Assembly (NCBI GenBank): GCA_013076295.1 | Contig: RQOL01000915.1 | Coordinates: 496,001-560,000, forward strand | Direction of reading: 5' to 3' | Length of the DNA: 64,000 bases | DNA from: Sanderia malayensis | Lineage: Eukaryota; Cnidaria; Scyphozoa; Semaeostomeae; Pelagiidae | Notes under the pieces: generated by a model | What the model was told of the DNA's origin: nothing | What the model saw: the letters and a program-made list of their open reading frames with translations, nothing else | The model's database searches: none | Shown here: positions 20,737 through 30,488 of the stretch, piece by piece | How positions within the stretch are numbered: the first letter of the stretch is position 1 | Layout of the letters: the number at the start of each line of letters is the position of its first letter | Translations under genes and position numbers: made by a program

Positions 20737-20988
20737 TTAACTGTCTAGCTGGTTACACTCTGAAATGTTTCCTGAAACTGCAAAAATTAACATATTTGTT
20801 GAAAGTCCATAAGAGTTGAGATGTATCAATTCACTTAGTGTAGTCTACGTTTACAAGTATCAATTTAGTAATTGTCTGGCAAGTTTATATCAATGTACTC
20901 TACTAATGTTTCCCTTACTGATTCTCCGCCACTTGTTGTATCTGAATAAACAGGTTCAGGCAAATTTTTGTATTTGTCCTCTTCTAAT

Positions 20989-21205
20989 CTATTTCGTTGC
21001 ATTTTGAAAGTTCACAGTTTCCTCATCAATGGTAATTGCATGTAGCTCACCAAAATTATGAAGCACAAAACAGGCATGCACTACTTTTGGAATTATTTGT
21101 TGTTGAAGATCCATTTTCCTTGTCAAGATGGACCATCTGGCTTTTAGACGTCCAAATGCACACCCAATGGGATTGCGACGACTTCGTAATATATTATTGA
21201 ATATA
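20989..21205 (-). pseudogene. HARB2 transposase, C-terminal part
   Basis: The minus frame codes FNNILRSRRNPIGCAFGRLK, then ARWSILTRKMD, then VVHACFVLHNFGE. This is the C-terminal end of a HARBI1-like DDE transposase. The catalytic Glu expected before C/R-AFGRLK is Gly here (codon GGG at 21165-21163). Upstream sequence ends at 21205, where a Helitron 3' end (CTAG) abuts. Confidence 0.78.
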
Positions 21206-21289
21206 CTAGGGGTCATCACTCGCTTCGCTCGTTCGCCCCAGCCCGTCAAGTAACGACACTTCGCTCAGTAATAAATGGATGCGGCTATC

Positions 21290-22652
21290 ATCGTTCGGCG
21301 CACTTCGTCGCTGCATTCGCTTCGCATGCCTCTTTCAACCCCACGTACAATGGTTAGCACGCTGCGCTCGCCTGTCTATCTATTATCAAGAGACATTGAC
21401 GGGTAGGGCGCACTTCGTGCGCTGCATTCGCTTCGCTCATGCCTCTTTCAACCCCACGTACAATGTGTTAGCTCGCTGCGCTTGCCTGTCTATCCATTAC
21501 CAAGAAACATTGACTGATAGGGCGCACTTCGTGCTCTGCATTCGCTTCGCTCATGCCACTTTCAACTCCACGTACAATGGATTAGCTCGCTGCGCTCGCC
21601 TGTCCATCTATTATCAAGAAACATTGACTGGTAAGGCGCACTTCGTGCGCTGCATTCGCTTCGCTCAAGCCTCTTTCAACCCCACGTACAATGGGTTAGC
21701 TCGCTGCGCTCGCCTGTCTATCTATTATCAAGAAACATTGACTGATAGGGCGCACTTCGTGCGCTGCATTCGCTTCGCTCATGCCTCTTTCAACCCCACG
21801 TACAATGTGTTAGCTCGCTGCGCTCGCCTGTCTATCTATTACCAAGAAACATTGACTGATAGGGCGCACTTCGTGCGCTGCATTCGCTTCGCTCATGCCT
21901 CTTTCAACTCCACTTACAATGGATTAGCTCGCTGCGCTCGCCTGTCCATCTATTATCAAGAAACATTGACTGATAGGGCGCACTTCGTGCGCTGCATTCG
22001 CTTCGCTCATGCCTCTTTCAACCCCACGTCCAATGGGTTAGCTCGCTGCGCTCGCCTGTCTATCTATTATCAAGAAACATTGACTGATAGGGCGCACTTT
22101 GTACGCTGCATTCGCTTCGCTCATGCCTCTTTCAACCCCACGTACAATGTGTTAGCTCGCTGCGCTCGCCTGTCTATCTATTACCAAGAAACATTGACTG
22201 ATAGGGCGCACTTCGTGCTCTGCATTCGCTTCGCTCATGCCACTTTCAACTCCACGTACAATGGATTAGCTCGCTGCGCTCGCCTGTCATCATTATCAAG
22301 AAACATTGACTGGTAAGGCGCACTTCGTGCGCTGCATTCGCTTCGCTCATGCCTCTTTCAACCCCACGTACAATGGGTTAGCTCGCTGCGCTCGCCTGTC
22401 TATCTATTATCAAGAAACATTGACTGATAGGGCGCACTTCGTGCGCTGCATGCATTCGCGCCTCTCTCTGCCTCTTTCAACCCACGTACAATGGTTAGCT
22501 CGCTGCGCTCGCCTGTCTATCTATTATCAAGAAACATTGACTGATAGGGCGCACTTCGTGCGCTGCATTCGCTTCGCTCATGCCTCTTTCAACCCCACGT
22601 ACAATGGGTTAGCTCGCTGCGCTCGCCTGTCCATCTATTATCAAGAAACATT
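21290..22652 (+). repeat. 114-bp satellite array, left part (about 12 units)
   Basis: Units of 114 bp repeat GGCGCACTTCGTGCGCTGC..., then CTTTCAACCCCACGTACAAT, then GCTCGCTGCGCTCGCC, then TCAAGAAACATTGACTG. Each contains a GCGCAC-TTC-GTGCGC mini-hairpin. Because 114 is divisible by 3, long open frames appear, but they are a by-product. Variant units recur with a spacing of six, which points to higher-order amplification. The array breaks after AAACATT at HARB1. Confidence 0.9.
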
Positions 22653-22717
22653 AGAGAGTTTCCAATCGGCGACGTGAGTCTTAGACCCGACGTTAGCGAG
22701 GCCTGGAAATAGCGCGG
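22653..22717 (+). repeat. HARB1 left terminal inverted repeat
   Basis: The 65 bp match the reverse complement of 25244-25308 with three mismatches. Both share GACCCGACGTTAGCGAGGCC, followed by TGGAAATAGCGCGG. Confidence 0.93.
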
Positions 22718-23213
22718 CCAGACTAACTTGCATACCCCCGTGATTGCTGATCGTGGGGCCTTCGACGTTAAATTGAAGAATCATCGTCGTGGCTAAAACG
22801 TGGGATTATCGAAGGTGAAAATAATATGCGATCGATTTTATTTTTTTAAATAGTGCTATTTTTGGTTGAATCAACCTTCCATTTACCGTCAACAGTGAAA
22901 CTAACCTATTTTATCAAGTCGTACTTTCCGTTTCAGTCTTATCAATTCGACGAGCAATATGGCCTCCGAGACAGCCGGAAGAGGGAATGAAAGTCGACCT
23001 GTGTTCGTATTGATTTTGGATTCAACCTTGTCTAAATATATCTATTGAGCATTTCAAATGCTGCCTACATGTTATAAATTTCCGTACATATTTTTAATTT
23101 TAGAAACATGTATCAATATTGATTGTTGAAATAAATATATTTTATCAGCAGAGATTATTTGTTTTGCTTTTTATCCTAAGAAATCTTATCGTACCTTCCC
23201 AAACAGGCAAAAA

Positions 23214-24004
23214 ATGACATGGACCAAAGGCCACGACGTTCTTCTTTGCAGGGAGGTGCTGGTTGTCCAGCCCTTCCAGTTTAAGCATGGAACCCATGAT
23301 AGAGGGCAGTCATGGGAGAAAATTGCTGCTAATTTGAACTTGGTGGAGCGACCTCTCTTTACAGTTGACCAAAGGGCAGTGAGAGATCGCTTCACCAAGT
23401 TGGAAAAAGATTACAGAAAAAAGAAAAATGAAGAAGAGAGGGCCAGTGGAATAGCCCCAGATGAGCCTGATGAATTGGATCAGGCTCTTGAAGACATTAT
23501 TGAAATGTCAGAGTGGCAGAAGGAGCAGCTAGTGAGGGGTAACACAAAGAAGAAAAATGAAGTGGAGAAAGAAAAAAAAACAGCAGAGGCAGTGAGAAAG
23601 AGGGCAATGGAGAGAATGGGTGAGACAAGGGAAAGAGAGAATGAAGAAAGATCAGCGAAAAAGAGAAAGTCTGGGACAGATGCAGTGGAGTATTTGAAGG
23701 AAAAGAGAGAGGAGGATGGGAAGATGAAAGAAGGAGATTTGGAGTTGAGAAAAAGAGAGTTTGAGTTAAAGGTAAAAGTAAAAGAAGAGGAGATGAAGAT
23801 GAAAAGGAAAGACCAAGAGATGAGAGAGAGAGAGAGAGCAGCTTATGAAGGAGAGAGAATTGGAAGGGAGGCTAAAGAAGGACCAGGACATTATATTTAA
23901 TTTAAAGAACCAGTTGGAGCAGCAACAGGCTATTTTGGAAGAGGTACAGCAGCAAAACAAGTTGCTTCTGTCCCTCTATCAAAAAAGTCTAGAAAAAATT
24001 TAGA
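23214..24004 (+). CDS. HARB1 Myb/SANT-like (trihelix) DNA-binding protein
   Basis: The frame from 23214 begins MTWTKGHDVLLCREVLV and continues SWEKIAANLNL, then VRDRFTKLEKDYRKKKNEEE. This is the SANT/trihelix pattern of the PIF/Harbinger accessory protein, which helps the transposase enter the nucleus and bind the ends. A long Lys/Glu-rich coiled coil follows. The frame stops at 23900, but a second frame continues without a break from about 23846 to the TAG at 24004 with heptad-like FNLKNQLEQQQAILEEVQQQ. The likely cause is a repeat-length change in the (GA)n tract at 23822-23838. With that restored the protein would be about 260 residues. It could be real or a sequencing slip. Confidence 0.82.
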
Positions 24005-24090
24005 TTGAAAGTTATTAATTTATTATTCCCAAATCAATTTTATCTAATCCTGATTTTAAAAATTCTGATTTTAAGTTGTCCAATCTGCAT

Positions 24091-25161
24091 TCACCTGAAG
24101 TATTCTTCAAGAACGGGGGGCTGCAAATTGAAGAAAGCTGATGTGTTGTTTCCATACAGGCAAGTAAGGGCATTGCGTAGTAGGGCACAAACAACATAAA
24201 TCTTTCCAACCGCACTGAGGCCAATCTTCAGATCTTTTTTGAAGTCTGTGAATTTAAAATAATTCACAATATCTCCAAATACCCACTCAACAGAGACACG
24301 AACCCTGCTCATAGACTGATTGAAGGCTTGCTCTTGATCATTGAGCTCTGGTCTTCTTGCAAAGGGGCATTGGAGAAAAACTCTATGAGGATATGCAGGA
24401 TCCCCATAAATACACAAAGGTTGGCCATCGGGTGTGAAGGAGTGTTGTTCCAACTGATGCAAAAGCCCAGACATTGCCAGCATGCCACTATCATGCCGTC
24501 TTCCTTCTACAGGACCAAAGAGGTTGGCAATAAGTCCATTCGGTGTAACAACAGATTGGAACTTTATTGCATGCACTCTCTTGTGCCCATTGTATACAGC
24601 CCTCTGATCATGCTTTGGTCTGCAGATTGGTCTGACTGTCCCATCAACAAAACCCCAGCAGTTGTCTAAAGCTGCACCCTTGCCATGAATGGCATCAGCA
24701 TACACTCTGAGATTTTGACGAGACAAGCATGGCTGATCAAGGTTGGTGAGGAGATGTTCAAAATTGTCGAAGATATGGTCAACTACAAGATTTGTAACCA
24801 TACAGAGTTGTGATACTGGCCTACCAAAACGAGGGATGAGATCAACAAATCTGCATGGATAGGCAAACCTCTTAAGTGCTATACACAGTGCTTCGACAGT
24901 GTCCACTACCACACCATTTTGACATCTGAATGTTTCAGGCAGCCCTAAAGCAGCTGCCAGTCTGAAAATATCATCCTTTTTGAAGCGAAACTCGACTTCA
25001 CACTCGTCTTCTCGCATCTCAAAAATATTAAAACGTTCGTATTTAAAGTACGGTAGGCCGGTGTGCAAATTTCTTCGACGATCTCCTGCTAGAAGGAGCA
25101 GCTCTTCGTCGTCGATATCACCAGCATCGTGCATCAAATACAACATGTCGTCCATTTTCAC
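24091..25161 (-). CDS. HARB1 DDE transposase (HARBI1-like)
   Basis: An intact 356-codon frame starts MKMDDMLYLMHDAGDIDDEE. The N-terminal half has helical DNA-binding character (DDIFRLAAALGLPETF). The DDE_4-type catalytic core shows Asp173 in WGFVDGTVRPICRP, Asp254 in CIYGDPAYP and Glu292 in VSVEWVFGDIV. The length is typical of the family. It converges with the Myb-like gene and lies within perfect-looking ends, so it may still be active or was so recently. The start was chosen as the first ATG; the 65-bp repeat begins about 80 bp upstream, leaving a short leader. Confidence 0.93.
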   Translation of the reverse strand: MKMDDMLYLMHDAGDIDDEELLLLAGDRRRNLHTGLPYFKYERFNIFEMREDECEVEFRFKKDDIFRLAAALGLPETFRCQNGVVVDTVEALCIALKRFAYPCRFVDLIPRFGRPVSQLCMVTNLVVDHIFDNFEHLLTNLDQPCLSRQNLRVYADAIHGKGAALDNCWGFVDGTVRPICRPKHDQRAVYNGHKRVHAIKFQSVVTPNGLIANLFGPVEGRRHDSGMLAMSGLLHQLEQHSFTPDGQPLCIYGDPAYPHRVFLQCPFARRPELNDQEQAFNQSMSRVRVSVEWVFGDIVNYFKFTDFKKDLKIGLSAVGKIYVVCALLRNALTCLYGNNTSAFFNLQPPVLEEYFR

Positions 25162-25243
25162 TAACTTGTATTTGGGGCCTTTTTTGACGTCGAGGTCGTA
25201 GAATCGGAATCTAAATTGTTTCAGATTGGGAAGGACGCGAAGA

Positions 25244-25308
25244 CCGCGCTATTTCCAGGCCTCGCTAACGTCGGGTCTAAAACTCACGTCGTCGATCGGA
25301 AACTCTCT
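25244..25308 (-). repeat. HARB1 right terminal inverted repeat
   Basis: This is the partner of 22653-22717. Sequence just inside the two repeats is unrelated, so the repeat length of 65 bp is well defined. Confidence 0.93.
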
Positions 25309-25870
25309 ATTGACTGGTAAGGCGCACTTCGTGCGCTGCATTCGCTTTGCTCATGCCTCTTTCAACCCCACGTACAATGGGTTAGCTCGCTGCGCTCGCC
25401 TGTCTATCTATTATCAAGAAACATTGACTGATAGGGCGCACTTCGTGCGCTGCATTCGCTTCGCTCATGCCTCTTTCAACCCCACGTACAATGTGTTAGC
25501 TCGCTGCGCTCGCCTGTCTATCTATTACCAAGAAACATTGACTGATAGGGCGCACCTCGTGCGCTGCATTCGCTTCGCTCATGCCCCTTTCAACCCCACT
25601 TACAATGGGTTAGCTCGCTGCGCTCACCTGTCTATCTATTATCAAGAAACATTGACTGATAGGGCGCACTTCGTGCGCTGCATTCGCTTCGCTCATGCCT
25701 TTTTCAACCCCACGTACAATGGGTTAGCTCGCTGCGCTCGCCTATCTATCTATTATCAAGAAACATTGTCTGATAGGGCGCACTTCGTGCGCTGCATTCG
25801 CTCATACCTCTGCCTACTTCTCTTGCAACAGTTTGGCTCGCTTCGCTCGCCTGATAACCCCTTATCATAA
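25309..25870 (+). repeat. 114-bp satellite array, right part (about 5 units)
   Basis: The array resumes with ATTGACTGGTAAGGC in the same orientation and phase as where the left part stopped, and runs for about five units before degenerating near 25800. Together the two parts were one array before HARB1 inserted. Confidence 0.9.
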
Positions 25871-26616
25871 TTTGTTTATTAAAACCTTGGGCTTGTTTAC
25901 ATTAGGCCTAAGCGTCGCAAGCATGCCGAAGCAACAATGGCGGTCGCCTACTACCTAAACTACAACTATCTCACTCGAAAAACAAAACAAAGCTATCACC
26001 TGTGTTCTCAATTGTTTCCTGTAATTTTCCAGAGGTCTCTCAAACAATTAGCAAGTCTTTACAAAGATAATTCAGGTCGTAAAACACTTTGAAAGGCGCC
26101 CAGTTATCCTTTGTGCTCAAAACAAAAACACGCGTCTTCTCCAAAAGTACCTGCTGTTCAACCCGAGGGCAAATTTGCATGATAACGACAAACGCGTGAC
26201 TGTTCACGTGAAGTCGCGAAAGAGCCAATCAAATTGCAGGAAAAGGCGAAACGGGTCACGTGAAGAGCGAATACTGTGCTTCGAAAATGGAATTCGGCGA
26301 CGCGAATTTGGAAGTTTCGCCAGCGTAAACCGTAGTTTTTTCGTGATAGCACAATTAGCAGAATAATTAGTGGAATAATTCAAAATTTCAGGAGAAAATC
26401 GAAAAACAAAATCCATTACCCTGATTAAATTAATAAACTAAACATTCAGTGTGAATTTCATTGGCATATACCCACATACAAAAAAGCCTTTGTGATCACA
26501 CGGTTCGCCGTTTCGGCCCATTGTTTTTGGGCGTTCGACCTATTGTTTCGGGTCGAATCTATTGTTTTTGGCAAGGAAAATGCGTCATCACGTGACTCCG
26601 CAGAATATATATATTA

Positions 26617-27326
26617 CTAGCCGGGGGCGCTCGCTTTCGCTCGCTTCCCGGAGGGGGGCAAGTGAAAAAAATTTAATGTGGTTGGCGCACTTCGTGCGCT
26701 GCATTCGCTTACGCTCGTGCCTCTTTGAACCCCACGTACAATGGGTTAGCTCGCTGCGCTCGCCTGTGGTTGGCGCACTTCGTGCGCTGCATTCGCTGAC
26801 GCTCATGCCCTTTTCAACCCCACTGACAATGGGTTAGCTCGCTACGCTCGCCTGATAATCCCTTATCATAATTCGTTGATTAAAACTTTGGGCTTGCTTA
26901 CATTAGGCCTACCACGTGGGTCGGGCAAAAAGAACCAATCAACTTGCAGCAAAAAGCGAAACGCGTCACGTGAACAGCGAACGCTTTGTTCGAATTTGGA
27001 GTTCGCGACGCGAATTTGGAATTTTCGCCACCGTAAACTGTAGTTTTTTCGTGATAGCACAATTAGCAGAATAATTAGTGGAATAATTCAAAATTTCAGG
27101 AGAAAATCGAAAAACAAAATCCATTACCCTGGTTAAATTAATAATCTAAACATTCAGTGTGAGTTTCATTGCCATATACCCACATACAAAAAAGCCTTTG
27201 TGATTACACGGTTCGCCGTTTCGGCCCATTGTTTTTGGGCGTTCGACCTATTGTTTCGGGTCGAATCTATTGTTTTTGGCAGGGAAAATGCGTCATCACG
27301 TGACATCACAGAATATATATATTAGA
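26617..27326 (-). mobile_element. Non-autonomous Helitron A
   Basis: On the minus strand it starts TCTAATATATATATTC at 27326, directly after host AA, and ends at 26617 with CCCCCGGCTAG. Two tail units containing GCGCACTTCGTGCGC-type hairpins precede the end. TC at the 5' end, a GC-rich hairpin near the 3' end, CTAG and an A|T target are Helitron hallmarks. It is joined tail-to-head to Helitron B. Confidence 0.7.
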
Positions 27327-28139
27327 TTACGAAGCATTTGTTTCGCAAGTCTGAAACTCTTTCATGCAATTTGGGGTGAGGGGGTAGGCCGGATCACCAA
27401 TCAGGTAATTAGGGATTTGAACATGACCAGGAATCGGATGGCTGTATACTTGAGGCATTGTACCGTGTTTTAATTTGTTGTCTACTACAGAGTTCTAAAA
27501 AACCTTTGTGTCATAAACGTTGCCTGGCCATCTACAATCCATGTCCAAGAAATAGCCTTGTGCAACACAAAGAGCTTGAACATTTAATGAACAAAAATGT
27601 TTATAATTAAAATAGTCTTGAGAATTCATATAAGGTCTTTGGATTGGTACATGTGTACCATCGATGCAGCCCAAAAGCATGAACCATTCCAAATTTTGTT
27701 TCAAATTGTGATGCCTTTTCTCTCATTTCCTCGTGTGTTTTAGGTAATGTTATACACTCTGGTAAAAGATATTTTGAAATAGCATTGCAGACCTGAACAA
27801 TCATTTTCGAAACTGTACATTGATGGATACCAAATGTATTTGCTGTCATCCATATAAAACCAGTATCTTTTAGGTAATATAATGTTACTGCAATTTTCTT
27901 CTCTAACGTCAAGGCCCTGTGATTAGGTGATGTTTCTGGCGAGATAAATGGTCGTAATTTATCACAAAGAAGAAAAAACTATAATTTTGTCATTTGGAAA
28001 TTTCTTTTCCATTCATTTCAGGTGAAATTCCCTCAATCATATTCGCCCAACAAGACTCCATTCCTCCATTTCTCACCCAAGTACTTCTTTTCTTTCTCCA
28101 CATCCTTTTCATGTGAATGTGCTTCGCTTTTCTTCCCAT
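27327..28139 (-). pseudogene. HARB2 transposase, N-terminal and middle part
   Basis: From an ATG at 28139 the pieces code MGRKAKHIHMKRMW, then LTLEKKIAVTLYYLKDTGF, then GCIDGTHVPIQRP (first Asp), then DCRWPGNVYDTKVF. After an in-frame TAG the same frame continues with NYLIGDPAYPLTP (second Asp). At least one frameshift lies before GCIDGTH. The match stops at 27327, next to a Helitron 5' end. Together with 20989-21205 it accounts for a complete HARBI1-like transposase. Confidence 0.78.
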
Positions 28140-28490
28140 TCTGCTTTCCTTCATTGCGCAATATGCAAGTATTTTTCAACACATAATTTTGTGATGAAGT
28201 AAATAAAAATAAAGAATGCCTTGGAATTACATCAATAAAGACACAAATATTACAATTTTACGGCAAATCATTATAAATTGTGCTCTGTTGCTTTTTGTTG
28301 CCGCCATTTTCATCAACACAGATAATTAAAATTTTCCCGCCAAATCATTGCGCAACTTACTGCGCAGGGACGAGAGGTCGATCGCGAGATGAGTTTTTCT
28401 CATGTAAACGCAAACAGAAATCCGTCTTGGGTACTAGGGCCAGCCCTTTTCATAGGGCCAGCCCTCCTCATGTAATCAGGCCCTAAATTA

Positions 28491-30484
28491 GGCAGTATTA
28501 TTGTAAATTTTATTGCGTGGCATCAATAGCAACAACAATGGAAATAATTAGAGCCTTGGGTAAAGCTGCAAAACAAAGAAGTAAATATTATATATTTCAA
28601 GAGTAGGGTAGTGTTAAATTGAATTTTGTAAAGAAATCATTATCATAAAAGTAATGTTATTTTATATAACGTAAATTCTATGAAAACCCTTACGCTAAAC
28701 TGTGCTCGTTTCTGTTATGTAAACAGTCACTAAAATGGAAGAGAGTAAATTGGAATCAAAATTATTGTTGACATGAATAAACGAATGAAAAAAGAGACTA
28801 AGAAAACATGTACGTAATGAAAATTAACTTGTTGAATCCAGTGCAGTTGTTAAGAAATCAACAAATTTGTTTACAGCGTCAATTTATTAAAAGCGGCCCC
28901 AGAAAAGTTTGTTCATATATTTCAGATAAATAAAACAAAAGTGATGTTTTTATCTGTGGTAAAGAGTAACTCATTGTACATGGGTTACATTTATAAACCA
29001 TTTAAGAAGGAAAATATCACTTCGTAATTGAAAGAAGTTTGTGAAACGGAGGTGTCCGTTATTTGAAAATCGATGAAAATGGGCCTCTTTTTATAAGTGA
29101 AACAAATAATTAGAGAGCTGAATAGAATAGTCGGAAGGAAGAACTGTAATCAATTAATTGATGTGTTACCAAGCCTTGTGCCTTTCAAAACTATGATAAG
29201 AAACAGAAAAGAAATTAGAGCAGTTATAAACTTGAAATATGAAATAAAAACATGATGCCTGAATAACATGTAACCTGTTCTTGCCATGAAAAACATGGAA
29301 AGAAAAGCAAAAATTATTGATATTATTAAGCAAAATCGCGATAAAGAGGTTTCTTAGCTGATAATGATAGCCTGCTTCAGAAAAAACAACGTTCATAATA
29401 CTTACTCAGCAATAAATATTTACATATGTTATTAATTATAGCCTATCGATAATTTGGACAACTAAATTAAATTAATGCAAAAATGCAAACAGCAATGTAA
29501 AATTTTTTTGAAATATATTTCGACCATCACGGTCATTTTCAATCAATAAATGAACGAAATGTTAAAATCAGATTTACGTTAACAAATTTAATCAAAAGAA
29601 ATGCATAAAATGGTATTTAGTTATTTTCTACAGTAAAACAACAAAACAATAAAAATGGTAGAATTATAGTTACCCCATGATACTTAAATTTAGTTAAAGT
29701 TGCTAAATTAAATTAAGCAAAATCTAATGGTGCAAATAATTAGAGGCGGGATTTCTATTGTACTACATAGCTCCCACGATTGGTTTATACACATCACGTG
29801 TTTAAAAAGGTGGGAAACTTGTTTAGGGAATTCCCCTTCGCCCTTCAGAACGGTTAAAAAGGTAGGAGGTAGAAATTGCACGTGAAATTGAATTACATCA
29901 TCATGGCATGCCAGCCAAGTGGTAGTTTGGGGAAAGGCATGGTGAGAATCCAACTGCATCTTCTTAAATCATTTCCATCTGAAGAGTATGTATAAAGTAT
30001 TTTGACTCACTGTTGGAAATGTGTTAACTCCAGTCTCATTTTCTCAGTTCAGATGGCAAAAATCGCTTAAAAAAGAATCATACTCGGAAATGACCACCGT
30101 TACCACTATAATTGGTGCAACTGCAACATCACATTCATGAAAGTGAATACCATGCATTGGGTAAGCTATTAATTGAAGGTTTTGCAATGAAATCACGTAA
30201 GAATTTATAATTGATTAAACATTGTGAATTATTAAAAATATGATTGAAATATTAAAAATACTGGAACATATAATTTGGAACATTTGGAGCATATAAAAAA
30301 ACACAACATTTGGAGCATATAATGTGAACAAATAGTAATGAAACTAATAGTGAACAAATAGTAGTGAAATTAATAGTGAACAAATGGTAATGAACAAAAA
30401 CTGTGAAATATTGTTCAAATTTTGTGTTTGAAAAGTAGATAATTTTAATTTAATAAACGTCAGCAGTTGTAATTATATGATGGT
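28491..30484. other. Gene-poor AT-rich stretch
   Basis: No supported reading frame. It includes short direct repeats such as GGAACATTTGGAGCATATAA and AGTGAACAAATAGTA variants at 30260-30400. Confidence 0.5.
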
Positions 30485-30488
30485 TTAA

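Larger units (their letters stand above)
22653..25308. mobile_element. Complete PIF/Harbinger transposon (HARB1)
   Basis: The ends are 65-bp inverted repeats, 22653-22717 and 25244-25308, starting AGAGAGTTTCC, with three mismatches. ATT lies at 22650-22652 and 25309-25311, a 3-bp target duplication as expected for PIF/Harbinger. Inside are a plus-strand Myb-like gene and a minus-strand DDE transposase, converging. Removing the element restores the 114-bp satellite unit exactly. Confidence 0.93.
21206..26616 (-). mobile_element. Non-autonomous Helitron B with an amplified tail array
   Basis: On the minus strand the element begins near 26616 with TAATATATATATTCTG and ends at 21206 with a GC-rich tail finishing in CTAG, followed by T. 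Its first 280 bp or so match the head of Helitron A (about 27040-27320). Its tail consists of about 17 units of 114 bp, interrupted by HARB1. The head lacks the expected TC dinucleotide, so it may be slightly truncated at the tail-to-head junction. Confidence 0.65.
19735..28490. mobile_element. Old PIF/Harbinger element (HARB2), split by nested Helitrons
   Basis: A plus-strand Myb/SANT-type gene (19783-20736) converges on a minus-strand DDE transposase whose two halves lie at 27327-28139 (N-terminal) and 20989-21205 (C-terminal). This is the usual two-gene layout of PIF/Harbinger. The 6121 bp between the halves (21206-27326) is a Helitron block. The left end is truncated against the Helitron relic. 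The right end may lie near 28480, where GGGCCTGAT-type sequence reads outward; I could not confirm a matching left end. Confidence 0.7.

Noticed and set aside
21279..22677. Long open frames built from a 38-residue repeat (345 and 123 codons; also 25226-25870)
   Set aside because: They follow from a 114-bp satellite unit whose length is divisible by three. The DNA is Helitron-tail sequence with hairpins, with no start context or conserved domain.
21290..25870. CRISPR-like appearance of the regular 114-bp array
   Set aside because: The whole unit is repeated with no unique spacers, the DNA is eukaryotic and no cas genes are present.
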